Positions 25,677 to 32,231 of a DNA stretch of 40,182 nt are shown piece after piece. The stretch covers positions 1 through 40,182 of the forward strand of contig MFZZ01000001.1 in the NCBI GenBank assembly GCA_001789555.1, given 5' to 3'. The DNA comes from Candidatus Roizmanbacteria bacterium RIFCSPHIGHO2_12_FULL_38_13 (GTDB taxonomy: Bacteria > Patescibacteriota > Microgenomatia > UBA1406 > GWC2-37-13). Each line of letters starts with the position of its first letter. The first letter of the stretch is position 1. A program made the position numbers and the translations under genes. The notes below the pieces were generated by a model, which was not told where the DNA came from, searched no databases, and worked only from the letters and a program-made list of their open reading frames with translations.

Positions 25677-26123
25677 TTACAACAACTTCTTCAACTCGTG
25701 CTCAAACTCCTCAACGTCAACAAATCTGCGAAATACCGAGGCGAACCGAATATAGGCTACTTTATCAATATCCTTAAGTCGTAAAGCCACTGCGTTACCT
25801 ATATCCTGACTTTCTACCTCTTGTTTCCCCAAATGCATTATTTGCTGCTCTACTTGGTTGATGATGTTTTCGACTTGATCTGCGGTCACGGTTGTCTTGC
25901 CGACTGCTTTAAATATTCCTTGTCTTAGCTTGTCACGATCAAAACGCTCTCTCTTTTTATCTCTTTTTATGACAAGTAAAGGTAACTCCTCTACTCGCTC
26001 ATAAGTCGTAAATCTATGCTTGCACTTAGGACATGATCGGCGGCGGCGTATCGTGCTCTTGTTATCCGAAACGCGTGTTTCAATAACCTCCGTATTTTCA
26101 TGCTGGCAAAAAAAACACTTCAT
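25677..26123 (-). CDS. nrdR: Transcriptional repressor NrdR
   Basis: A 148-residue zinc-ribbon/ATP-cone regulator that represses ribonucleotide reductase genes in response to dATP/ATP. The N-terminal zinc ribbon has CFFCQH and CPKCKHRFTTYERVE (four Cys), separated by the basic TIRRRRS. The ATP-cone domain follows with VIKRDKKRERFDRDKL and VAYIRFASVFRRF. Length and domain order are normal. It lies upstream of nrdJ on the same strand with a 131-bp gap, so it is probably co-transcribed with its target. Confidence 0.96.
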   Translation of the reverse strand: MKCFFCQHENTEVIETRVSDNKSTIRRRRSCPKCKHRFTTYERVEELPLLVIKRDKKRERFDRDKLRQGIFKAVGKTTVTADQVENIINQVEQQIMHLGKQEVESQDIGNAVALRLKDIDKVAYIRFASVFRRFVDVEEFEHELKKLL

Positions 26124-26509
26124 ATCTTGGGTGCATTTTAACTGTATACCACTAATTGTAGGATTTCAATAGTACTTATTATATCAAAACGCATCAATAA
26201 TTTCCACCAGTTTTTACTACTTTAGCCTGTAATAAAATACCATCGTAGCTCTATCTTTTTTGAACATAAACCTAAAATTAGCTTGTTAATTAAGGTAAAA
26301 ATGGATGGGAATCGTTTTACTACTTTGAAGCTTTCAAAAATATTAGGATTACTATAGTAATCAAATTTAAAGAATTTCTTACATTTATATTTTAATAATA
26401 CTTTTTTAAATTTTTGAGTTATAAGAAAGCCCCACTAATAAGTGGGATACCGTAGTTGAATTGTTCTAAAGCCAGAATCGAATTTAGTACTGTACTTTGC
26501 CATCAGTTA
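26124..26509. other. 386-bp intergenic region
   Basis: No gene is visible between nrdR and the cupin gene. The sequence is strongly AT-rich. The only structured item seen is the hairpin at 26431-26446. A TTGAAA...TATACA pair with a short 15-nt spacing may drive nrdR. Confidence 0.6.
26431..26446 (-). terminator. Probable terminator downstream of the cupin gene
   Basis: CCCACT-AATA-AGTGGG is a perfect 6-bp hairpin. Read on the minus strand it is followed by GGCTTTCTTAT, a partly U-rich tail, and it lies about 65 nt after the cupin stop codon. Confidence 0.5.
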
Positions 26510-26878
26510 TCAGACTAAAATATGATCTTCAAATGTCCAACCAGGTTCTGAATACGTTAAAAACCAGGCTTCATTGCCTTCAGCATAATGGACAACGTTC
26601 GGTTCTATTGTTAATTTCTCACCTTCTTTGAGAATGTATTTTTTTCCATCTTTATAAACAGTTAATATTCCTTTTACTGCTTCATAAATTTCAGTCGATT
26701 TTTTATGAAAATGCGATTTAGATTTACCTACAATCGCCAATGCAATACTTTTTTCAGGATGATCTGACGTAGATTCTAATTCACAAATAATTTCCGTTGG
26801 ATTTTCCGGTGGGTCAAGAATAACTTTTTTCCCTGGATATCCTTTTTTTATTTGTTTAATGATTCTTTGAGTATTCAT
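26510..26878 (-). CDS. Cupin-domain protein
   Basis: A 122-residue single-domain cupin. The metal-site motif appears as KSHFHKKSTEIYEAVKGILTVY (His-x-His and Glu), with the second half in IEPNVVHYAEG (His). Small cupins range from sugar isomerases to binding proteins; the function here is open. A perfect TATAAT (26887-26892, minus strand) ends 8 nt before the ATG. Confidence 0.8.
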   Translation of the reverse strand: MNTQRIIKQIKKGYPGKKVILDPPENPTEIICELESTSDHPEKSIALAIVGKSKSHFHKKSTEIYEAVKGILTVYKDGKKYILKEGEKLTIEPNVVHYAEGNEAWFLTYSEPGWTFEDHILV

Positions 26879-26916
26879 TTAAATGGATTATATTAACCTT
26901 GATGTAGTGCGTTTTT

Positions 26917-27354
26917 TTACTTAACCAGAATATTATCAGGTTCTCTAATACAAATATAAAATCCGAATGGATCAGTTAAACGGAAATCCTTTCTTCCCCA
27001 CGGTTTCAGTTCCAACTTCTGCGCAAAGTGACTACTGGGTAAAATTTTTAAAAGAGAATTATAATAATCTTCTATCTTCTGATCAGATATATAAATACAA
27101 ACTTCAACTCCATACCCTCTTGGTGTCTTTTTAGAAAATCTTTTAAAAAACGGATGCTTATAAACTTGTTCGTTTCCACAATAAAACGCCAGTATACTTT
27201 TTTCTCTACACATAACTAGATAACCACTTTCATCTTTAGGAAGGTACTCCCATATTTTTTTAAAACCTAATTTCCCATAAAAGTCTTTTACAAGATTAAA
27301 ATTTGGTACATGGAGCTCAAGAATGATATCTGTAAAAGCTACATTTGTTTTCAT
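26917..27354 (-). CDS. VOC-superfamily (glyoxalase/bleomycin-resistance-like) protein
   Basis: A 145-residue protein with the paired beta-alpha-beta-beta-beta layout of the VOC fold: DIILELHVPNFNLVKDFYGKLGFK, then a YGVEVCIYISD strand and the closing FRLTDPFGFYICIRE. Members bind metals or sequester antibiotics, and some are enzymes; the substrate is not deducible. A perfect TATAAT (27363-27368, minus strand) stands 8 nt before the ATG. It is upstream of the cupin gene by 38 nt but each gene seems to have its own -10 box. Confidence 0.75.
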   Translation of the reverse strand: MKTNVAFTDIILELHVPNFNLVKDFYGKLGFKKIWEYLPKDESGYLVMCREKSILAFYCGNEQVYKHPFFKRFSKKTPRGYGVEVCIYISDQKIEDYYNSLLKILPSSHFAQKLELKPWGRKDFRLTDPFGFYICIREPDNILVK

Positions 27355-27462
27355 CAGAATTGATTATAGCAAAAGTCTAAAATATGAATTAACATGCTGT
27401 AACTAGTCCATTGTGTATACAACTGCTGTAAATTTTGTTTTAAAACCAATCTGGTATAAAAA

Positions 27463-27714
27463 TTATTTATAAATAGTTAAACGATGACCAGCAGTTAAAA
27501 TAAAAATAATTTTATCTTTTGCATTAATACTATAAATAAGTCTATAGACTCCGATTTTATAAGAATATTTTCCTGTTAATTCACGAGTTAATGGTTTTCC
27601 TAATCGAGGGTTTTCTTTCAAATCTTCAAAAACTGCGTCAATTGCTTTTTGATGAAGTAACTTTATTTTTTTAAGTTCTTTTTTTGCTTGAGCGGTAAGC
27701 TTTATTTGATACAT
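27463..27714 (-). CDS. RelE/ParE-family toxin
   Basis: An 83-residue toxin of the RelE/ParE superfamily. Typical are KLTAQAKKELKKIKLL at the start, NPRLGKPLTRELTGKYSYKIGVYRLIY in the middle and a basic C-terminal AGHRLTIYK. RelE-like members cut mRNA on the ribosome and ParE-like members poison gyrase; the residues seen do not settle which. Its ATG lies inside the antitoxin gene, a 44-nt overlap in another frame, so the two are translated from one message. Confidence 0.85.
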   Translation of the reverse strand: MYQIKLTAQAKKELKKIKLLHQKAIDAVFEDLKENPRLGKPLTRELTGKYSYKIGVYRLIYSINAKDKIIFILTAGHRLTIYK

Positions 27715-27994
27715 CGTGCGAAGTAGGAAGTTTTAATTCTTTTTTTACATCTTCCCAGTCATAAACTTTTCCTTTTTGTACGTCTTTCTCACCTTGTTTG
27801 ATAGCTTTAACAAGCTGGGAATCAGCAAGAATTTCATTCGTTTCTTTCCAAGATTCATATTCAACGGCAGAGATTAAAACGGCAGCCGGTGATCCATTTA
27901 CCGTAATAACAAAGTGGCTTAATTTATTTTTTGCGCTTTCCACCAAAGAAGTAAGTTCTTCTCTCGCTTTGGTGATAGGTAATATATTTGCCAT
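27671..27994 (-). CDS. Phd/YefM-family antitoxin
   Basis: A 107-residue antitoxin. The N-terminal DNA-binding domain shows PITKAREELTSLVESA and VITVNGSPAAVLISAVEYESW, classical for Phd/YefM; the C-terminal part (about 60-107) is charged and would wrap the toxin. The last residues, past KELKLPTS, are encoded in the overlap with the toxin gene and look unlike a conserved tail. A promoter with the -10 ending 6 nt before the ATG and a perfect inverted repeat over the -35 suggests autorepression. Confidence 0.87.
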   Translation of the reverse strand: MANILPITKAREELTSLVESAKNKLSHFVITVNGSPAAVLISAVEYESWKETNEILADSQLVKAIKQGEKDVQKGKVYDWEDVKKELKLPTSHDVSNKAYRSSKKRT

Positions 27995-28000
27995 AAATAA

Positions 28001-28029
28001 ATCTTACATAATTTTGTACAGATTGTCAA
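28001..28029 (-). promoter_or_regulatory. Promoter of the toxin-antitoxin operon
   Basis: On the minus strand TTGACA (28024-28029) and TAAGAT (28001-28006) are 17 nt apart. The -10 ends 6 nt before the antitoxin ATG, so the message would be leaderless. Confidence 0.65.
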
Positions 28030-28044
28030 TCAAAATATTGACAA
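28023..28044. promoter_or_regulatory. Candidate operator: perfect inverted repeat between the TA operon and the HARP gene
   Basis: TTGTCAAT-CAAAAT-ATTGACAA has perfect 8-bp arms around a 6-bp centre. It covers the -35 of the antitoxin promoter and abuts the expected -35 zone of the divergent gene at 28083. This is where a Phd/YefM repressor would be expected to bind. Confidence 0.6.
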
Positions 28045-28068
28045 ATACGGTTGACTCTTACTCTCTGC

Positions 28069-28074
28069 TATAAT
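28069..28074 (+). promoter_or_regulatory. -10 box of the HARP gene
   Basis: A perfect TATAAT 8 nt before the ATG at 28083. No good -35 is seen at 16-18 nt; TTGACT lies only 12 nt upstream. Confidence 0.5.
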
Positions 28075-28082
28075 AATCCAAT

Positions 28083-28700
28083 ATGGACAAATATGTCATC
28101 GACACAAATCTTTTGTTTAATATGGAAGGCCGGATGGGAATTGGAGACAAAACAGAAACCATCATTAAAAATCTTCATCAGGCTTTCGGACGGGCCAAAG
28201 AAAAAATCTTAATTTATATGCCTCCTAGCATCAAAGAAGAGATAGAAAGTTTTTTTGAAAACCCGAGACAACCTTTTTTACATGATTTTTTTACCGCAGT
28301 GACTATCAAAACCCCCAATTTATCGGAGATTATGGTGTCGTCGTCTGTAATGGCCGAATTTATCGATGAGTGTCGTACTCGAGCCTATCGAGGCATGAAT
28401 GTTGCCGAAGAGAATATCACAAAAGCAGCAACCGATTTTATGGGCCATGAAGAACTGCCAAAAAAAGAGTTTCAAATTGCCGTTGGATCAATAATTAAAT
28501 CCTTCAGAGAACGTTACCGCAATGCGACAAGAACGAACTTTATCGATAGTCAAAGTGATTTTGAAGTCATCATGCTTGCGCGGGAACAAGAAGCCTATCT
28601 TGTTAGTACCGACGAGGGTGTTATTCGTTGGGGACGACGCTTTGGCGTGCAGGAGATGAGTTCTGTCGTTTTTGGAAAAAAGATGCAAGAGTATCTTTGA
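28083..28700 (+). CDS. HARP-type protein-only RNase P (Homolog of Aquifex RNase P)
   Basis: A 205-residue PIN-fold protein that fits the HARP family (formerly UPF0278/'RNA ligase partner'), the minimal RNA-free RNase P that trims tRNA 5' ends. Seen: VIDTN with Asp7; YMPPSI at about 45-50; an inserted helical segment FIDECRTRAYRGMNVAEE (about 93-110); FRERYRNA (about 141-148); then FIDSQSD (Asp155, Asp159) and VSTDEG (Asp177). As I recall, the Aquifex enzyme's acidic set is D7, D138, D142 and D160; spacing between the last three (4 and 18) is identical here. It is divergent from the TA operon and overlaps the convergent membrane-protein gene by 80 nt. An ordinary PIN toxin is less likely because of the inserted helices and length. 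Confidence 0.85.
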   Translation: MDKYVIDTNLLFNMEGRMGIGDKTETIIKNLHQAFGRAKEKILIYMPPSIKEEIESFFENPRQPFLHDFFTAVTIKTPNLSEIMVSSSVMAEFIDECRTRAYRGMNVAEENITKAATDFMGHEELPKKEFQIAVGSIIKSFRERYRNATRTNFIDSQSDFEVIMLAREQEAYLVSTDEGVIRWGRRFGVQEMSSVVFGKKMQEYL

Positions 28701-29298
28701 TGCCAGCGATCTGCCTGTCTTCCTTATCGTTTTTAGAACCTGTTTCACTGCCTGCTGGACTTTCATCATCTGGCATAAGGTATGAAAGCCATTTAATGAT
28801 GTGGTCGGTAAGAGTCAAAGTTGGCTTTTCCTGATAAACGATATGTTCGGCAAGGATTTTCATTACTTGTTTTTTTGTACTGTCTCTTGGAATAACCAAA
28901 TAGGCATGAAAGTAATAAGGTCCATGGGTCACTATGGTAAGAATCTCAAACCCAAAACGAGAAGTAAAATAAAAATGTGAGAGAGCTTCCCAACGAAGAG
29001 TGATGCCGGCAGTCTCCAAGCCAAACTTTGTGATCCTGTTTTCGATCTCTGGTGGCGGAGTAATAGTCAAGACATAAAATAAAAATAATACTGACCAGAT
29101 AGGAATAATAAGTATATGATCACCCAAAAAAAATATTATGACTGAAAGTAGTAGCGCGACAGTAATATAAAAACGCAAAATGTATTTGCTCCTCTTTTTA
29201 TATGCGCGAAGCGGCGCCTTCCACGAATATAAAATCTGTGGATTAAGCGAAGGTGGTAGTGGAGTTGCAGATTGTGATAAAAGATTTTCTTGCGTCAT
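28621..29298 (-). CDS. Two-helix membrane protein of unknown function
   Basis: A 225-residue protein that I do not recognise. A cytoplasmic Pro/Ser-rich N-terminus is followed by two membrane helices (about 40-80), the phrase ITPPPEIENRITKFGLE, and a beta-rich domain (about 85-150) with HFYFTSRFGFEILTIVT and HAYLVIPRDS. The C-terminal 60 residues are polar and probably disordered; this is the portion encoded in the 80-nt antisense overlap with the HARP gene. The first 170 residues look like a genuine conserved protein; the exact C-terminus is less certain. Confidence 0.65.
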   Translation of the reverse strand: MTQENLLSQSATPLPPSLNPQILYSWKAPLRAYKKRSKYILRFYITVALLLSVIIFFLGDHILIIPIWSVLFLFYVLTITPPPEIENRITKFGLETAGITLRWEALSHFYFTSRFGFEILTIVTHGPYYFHAYLVIPRDSTKKQVMKILAEHIVYQEKPTLTLTDHIIKWLSYLMPDDESPAGSETGSKNDKEDRQIAGIKDTLASFFQKRQNSSPARQSVVPNE

Positions 29299-29344
29299 AC
29301 TATCATTTTCTCTTTTTTTAAGTGAAAGTCAACCCTGCCTAAAC

Positions 29345-29373
29345 TTGATAATTAAACAAGCTTAGTTTATACT
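29345..29373 (+). promoter_or_regulatory. Sigma-70-like promoter of the marR-type gene
   Basis: TTGATA (29345-29350), a 17-nt spacer and TATACT (29368-29373); leader about 17 nt. The hexamers and spacing equal those of the GH10 promoter at 9258-9286. Confidence 0.6.
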
Positions 29374-29396
29374 GTTCTTTCATAAACTTAACCTTT

Positions 29397-29795
29397 ATGT
29401 TAAAAAACGCGCTGCAGCGACTTATCGGTTCTAAAAAAACAATTAAAACTTATGATCTTCTTAGACTTAAGGCCAAGTCGTACCGTTTACTGAAAAATAA
29501 AGTTGACGACTATCTAAAAGCCTATAAAATTTCTGCGGTCGACTGGATGGTTTTGGGATTACTTCACAAAAGTATTGAAGGGTTAAAATTCGGTGAAATT
29601 GCAACCGAACTTGGTGTTGAGCCTCCATTTGTTACAGAGCTTGTTAACGGGCTTGAAAAAGGAAAGTTTATTGCTGTTAAGGAAAGCCCTCTTGATAAGA
29701 GAAGTAAAATAGTTAAGTTAACGAATAAAGCTACAAAGTTACTATCTGAAGCAGAAAAAAATATGCAATCAAAACTTGCTGATCGACTCGTTTAA
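29397..29795 (+). CDS. MarR-family transcriptional regulator
   Basis: A 132-residue winged-helix regulator. The helix-turn-helix spans LKFGEIATELGVEPPFVTEL (about 62-81) and the wing is SPLDKRSKIVKLT, the D-x-R-x-K signature of MarR proteins. MarR dimers repress nearby genes until a ligand binds. The target is unknown; the closest candidate is the convergent signal peptidase gene, which it overlaps by 27 nt at the 3' ends. A clear promoter lies 24 nt upstream. Confidence 0.87.
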   Translation: MLKNALQRLIGSKKTIKTYDLLRLKAKSYRLLKNKVDDYLKAYKISAVDWMVLGLLHKSIEGLKFGEIATELGVEPPFVTELVNGLEKGKFIAVKESPLDKRSKIVKLTNKATKLLSEAEKNMQSKLADRLV

Positions 29796-31136
29796 CCTAT
29801 CGGCAATATCATTTTGTTCTTTTGTAAGTTCTTGATCTTGATCTATCCATTGATCTTCTTCATCATTAAACCACTCATTTGCTTCCATTCTCTTTACAAT
29901 TTGCTCCATACGCGAAATACGCACGTCAATAATCTCATTCACACGATCAATTTCGGTTTTATACTGATTGTAAAACTCCTCTGTTTTTTTAAGATCCCGC
30001 CAACCCGGCTGGATGTTTTTTAATCTCACCAGTCCTTCTTTCCAACTTGCGATTTCACCTGTCCCGTAGTTTGGTGGAACAAAGCCAGCTAGGTGTTGGA
30101 TGACAACCTGTACCGGGCAACCATTTAGAGAACCAACAAAAGTACTGACCCCGATATCATCGTAATCCGGATTTAATAAAAAATCGTGTGCTCCTGGCCT
30201 TTCCAAAAAGGCCTCAAAAAGCTCTTTTGCAGTGTAATAACCTGTCATCGGGAACTCACCAAAAATAATGTTTGAGTAACCTACGTCACCCATTGCCTGT
30301 TCCATTGTATATCTGCTTTTTTTAGCCTCAAAAGAAAAATCGTCATATTTGAGCATCACCTCTGCTCTCAACCTTGCAGATTGTTCAAGCTTGGGATCAT
30401 AGCTTAGCGGGTCTAACTTGTTTTTTCTTCGTTCCTCATTTAGCAATGATAGATACTCGGACGAGTCAAACAACGATTCAAACTCTGTATCAAGATCATG
30501 TGTTGGGTCTCGCCATTTGTTAGAAAATTTTTTTTCCTGTTTTTCAAATGGGATATAATACTCAATATCATTGTAAGAAACCATTCCTATCTGACGAGAA
30601 TCCATACTGATCTTTCTGTTATCGCCGAGCACAAATAACTTGTTCTGCGGCACCTTGAGTTCTTGACAGTCTTTTACTTCGGTGCTGCCAAATGTAGAGC
30701 GCGGTTGTAATATATATGGCTCTTCGATTGACTTACCGTTAACAGAAACAAATCCGTTTCGAATTGAGACTGTGTCACCGGGCAATCCAATCACTCGCTT
30801 AACAAAACCCGACTCATCTTTTTCCTGTTTTTGCAGTTCTTTGGCTGTTTTTTCATTCTCAAAAACAACTATGTCGCCCTTTTCTATTCTTTGCGGCAAG
30901 ACTGTCTGTATTCGCGGATCAGAAACATATCTTTGAAACTCGACAAGTCCTTCCTCGGGAAGCGTAGGCAACATCGAAGCACCGGACACCGGAACTTGCA
31001 CCGGCAATATACCAAACATTTGGAAGATAAACCAACCGCCGATGATAAAGGCGGCAAAGATGACCGTTTTTAGAAGAAAAATTATCAACTTCACCGGCCA
31101 CAATAAAACTTCTATGATGGGATTTCGTTTTGACAT
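29769..31136 (-). CDS. lepB: Signal peptidase I fused to a CAP (SCP/PR-1-like) domain
   Basis: A 455-residue membrane protein. One membrane helix (about 13-38) is followed by the signal peptidase I catalytic domain, which removes signal peptides outside the membrane: SGASMLPTL with nucleophile Ser54, GDIVVFENE, KRVIGLPGD with the general-base Lys113, and GDNRKISMDSR at about 171-181. Residues about 228-350 form a CAP domain: SLLNEERRKNKLDPLSYDPKL, then FLERPGAHDFLLNPDYDDIGV. A charged helical tail of about 95 residues ends the protein. Both domains would lie outside the cell membrane. Signal peptidases are normally 180-300 residues, so this fusion is unusual. A degenerate 7-bp repeat lies 20 nt upstream. 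Confidence 0.88.
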   Translation of the reverse strand: MSKRNPIIEVLLWPVKLIIFLLKTVIFAAFIIGGWFIFQMFGILPVQVPVSGASMLPTLPEEGLVEFQRYVSDPRIQTVLPQRIEKGDIVVFENEKTAKELQKQEKDESGFVKRVIGLPGDTVSIRNGFVSVNGKSIEEPYILQPRSTFGSTEVKDCQELKVPQNKLFVLGDNRKISMDSRQIGMVSYNDIEYYIPFEKQEKKFSNKWRDPTHDLDTEFESLFDSSEYLSLLNEERRKNKLDPLSYDPKLEQSARLRAEVMLKYDDFSFEAKKSRYTMEQAMGDVGYSNIIFGEFPMTGYYTAKELFEAFLERPGAHDFLLNPDYDDIGVSTFVGSLNGCPVQVVIQHLAGFVPPNYGTGEIASWKEGLVRLKNIQPGWRDLKKTEEFYNQYKTEIDRVNEIIDVRISRMEQIVKRMEANEWFNDEEDQWIDQDQELTKEQNDIADRLNESISKF

Positions 31137-31156
31137 GGATATATTATATCGCGCAT

Positions 31157-31184
31157 CGTGTAACGTGTAACGCGAAACGTCACA
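31157..31184. repeat. Degenerate 7-bp tandem repeat upstream of the signal peptidase gene
   Basis: CGTGTAA twice, then CGCGAAA and CGTCACA. The reverse complement of the unit, rotated, reads ACGTTAC, one base from the AAGTTAC heptamer seen elsewhere. Confidence 0.6.
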
Positions 31185-31238
31185 CGAACAAATGATTTGA
31201 GCGAGCGAAAGTTACTCCACGGGGGGATTAAGACTTAT

Positions 31239-31244
31239 TATAAT
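31239..31244 (+). promoter_or_regulatory. -10 box of the acyltransferase gene
   Basis: A perfect TATAAT 6 nt before the ATG at 31251, predicting a leaderless message. No clear -35. Confidence 0.5.
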
Positions 31245-31250
31245 AAGTGA

Positions 31251-32231
31251 ATGACGGAAAGAAACACCACGATCGATTTCTTACGCGGATTTGCAATGCT
31301 CGTCATGGTCGTCATTCACGTCAGCGCTTTCTATTTATCTGACAAAACCACTTATCTAATCTGGGATTATGCTCATTTTGTCGTACCAATATTTACTTTT
31401 TGTTCCGCATATTTATATTTTGAAAAAAAATCAGACGCGCCATTTAACTTCAGCTATATTTTCAAACGCATAAAAAGACTTCTTGTTCCCTACTACATTT
31501 ATCTACTGGTTTATTTTTTATACTTGTTAATTTTTAAAAATCAACCTTTAAATTTTACTTCCGTTTTAAAACAAGTATTGCTTTTTGGCGGCCGAGACCT
31601 AAACTGGCTAGTTGTTTTATTTTTATATTATCTTTTGCTTTTGCCTTTTATTCGTTTTTTAAGTAGAAAATCAATATATCTGTGGATCTTTACGTCAATC
31701 TCTTTTTTATCTACGGTGTTGTTATTGTTTATTAAATTCCCTTTTCATTTTCGTCTCATTATGTGGCTGCCTTGGAGCGCGGTTCTTTTATTTACATATT
31801 TTCTTGTTACCTTAAAAAACAAAATGAGATTTTTAACCATTTCGGCAATATCATGGATATTGATATATTTTATCGGCATATACCTTTTGTTAGGACAAGA
31901 TAAAACACTTGTTTTCACGGAAAACAAATATCCTCCAAACATCTATTATCTTGCTTATGGAATGTTTTGGATCACAGTTTTATATGTATTTCATAACTTG
32001 TTATCGAAATTTATAAAACCTATGCAGCCTTTTTTTGATTTTATGAGCAGATATTCATATTCACTCTTTTTCATCCATTTTTTTTATTTATCAGTCGTCA
32101 TTGGGACATTTAACTACAAAGCGATACCGTGGTGGCTGTTGAGTATCGTTTTGTTGATAGTTTCACTAATTACGCAGTTAGGAATAAATTATCTTCTTAA
32201 ATTTAAAAAACCTACCTTCGCTCAACGTTGA
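31251..32231 (+). CDS. Acyltransferase family 3 membrane protein
   Basis: A 326-residue protein with about ten membrane helices. The N-terminus TTIDFLRGFAMLVMVVIHVS has the Arg and His expected for the acyltransferase 3 (OafA/NodX-like) family, which transfers acetyl or other acyl groups to surface sugars or lipids. FKRIKRLLVPYYIY follows the second helix, also typical. There is no appended SGNH domain. It ends by overlapping the convergent SpoIID-like gene by 20 nt. The acceptor may be the glycan made by the left-hand locus, which is inference. Confidence 0.85.
   Translation: MTERNTTIDFLRGFAMLVMVVIHVSAFYLSDKTTYLIWDYAHFVVPIFTFCSAYLYFEKKSDAPFNFSYIFKRIKRLLVPYYIYLLVYFLYLLIFKNQPLNFTSVLKQVLLFGGRDLNWLVVLFLYYLLLLPFIRFLSRKSIYLWIFTSISFLSTVLLLFIKFPFHFRLIMWLPWSAVLLFTYFLVTLKNKMRFLTISAISWILIYFIGIYLLLGQDKTLVFTENKYPPNIYYLAYGMFWITVLYVFHNLLSKFIKPMQPFFDFMSRYSYSLFFIHFFYLSVVIGTFNYKAIPWWLLSIVLLIVSLITQLGINYLLKFKKPTFAQR

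Noticed and set aside
28083-28700. VapC-type PIN toxin next to the Phd antitoxin
   Set aside because: The length, inserted helices and acidic spacing fit HARP, and the adjacent antitoxin already has a RelE partner on its own strand.
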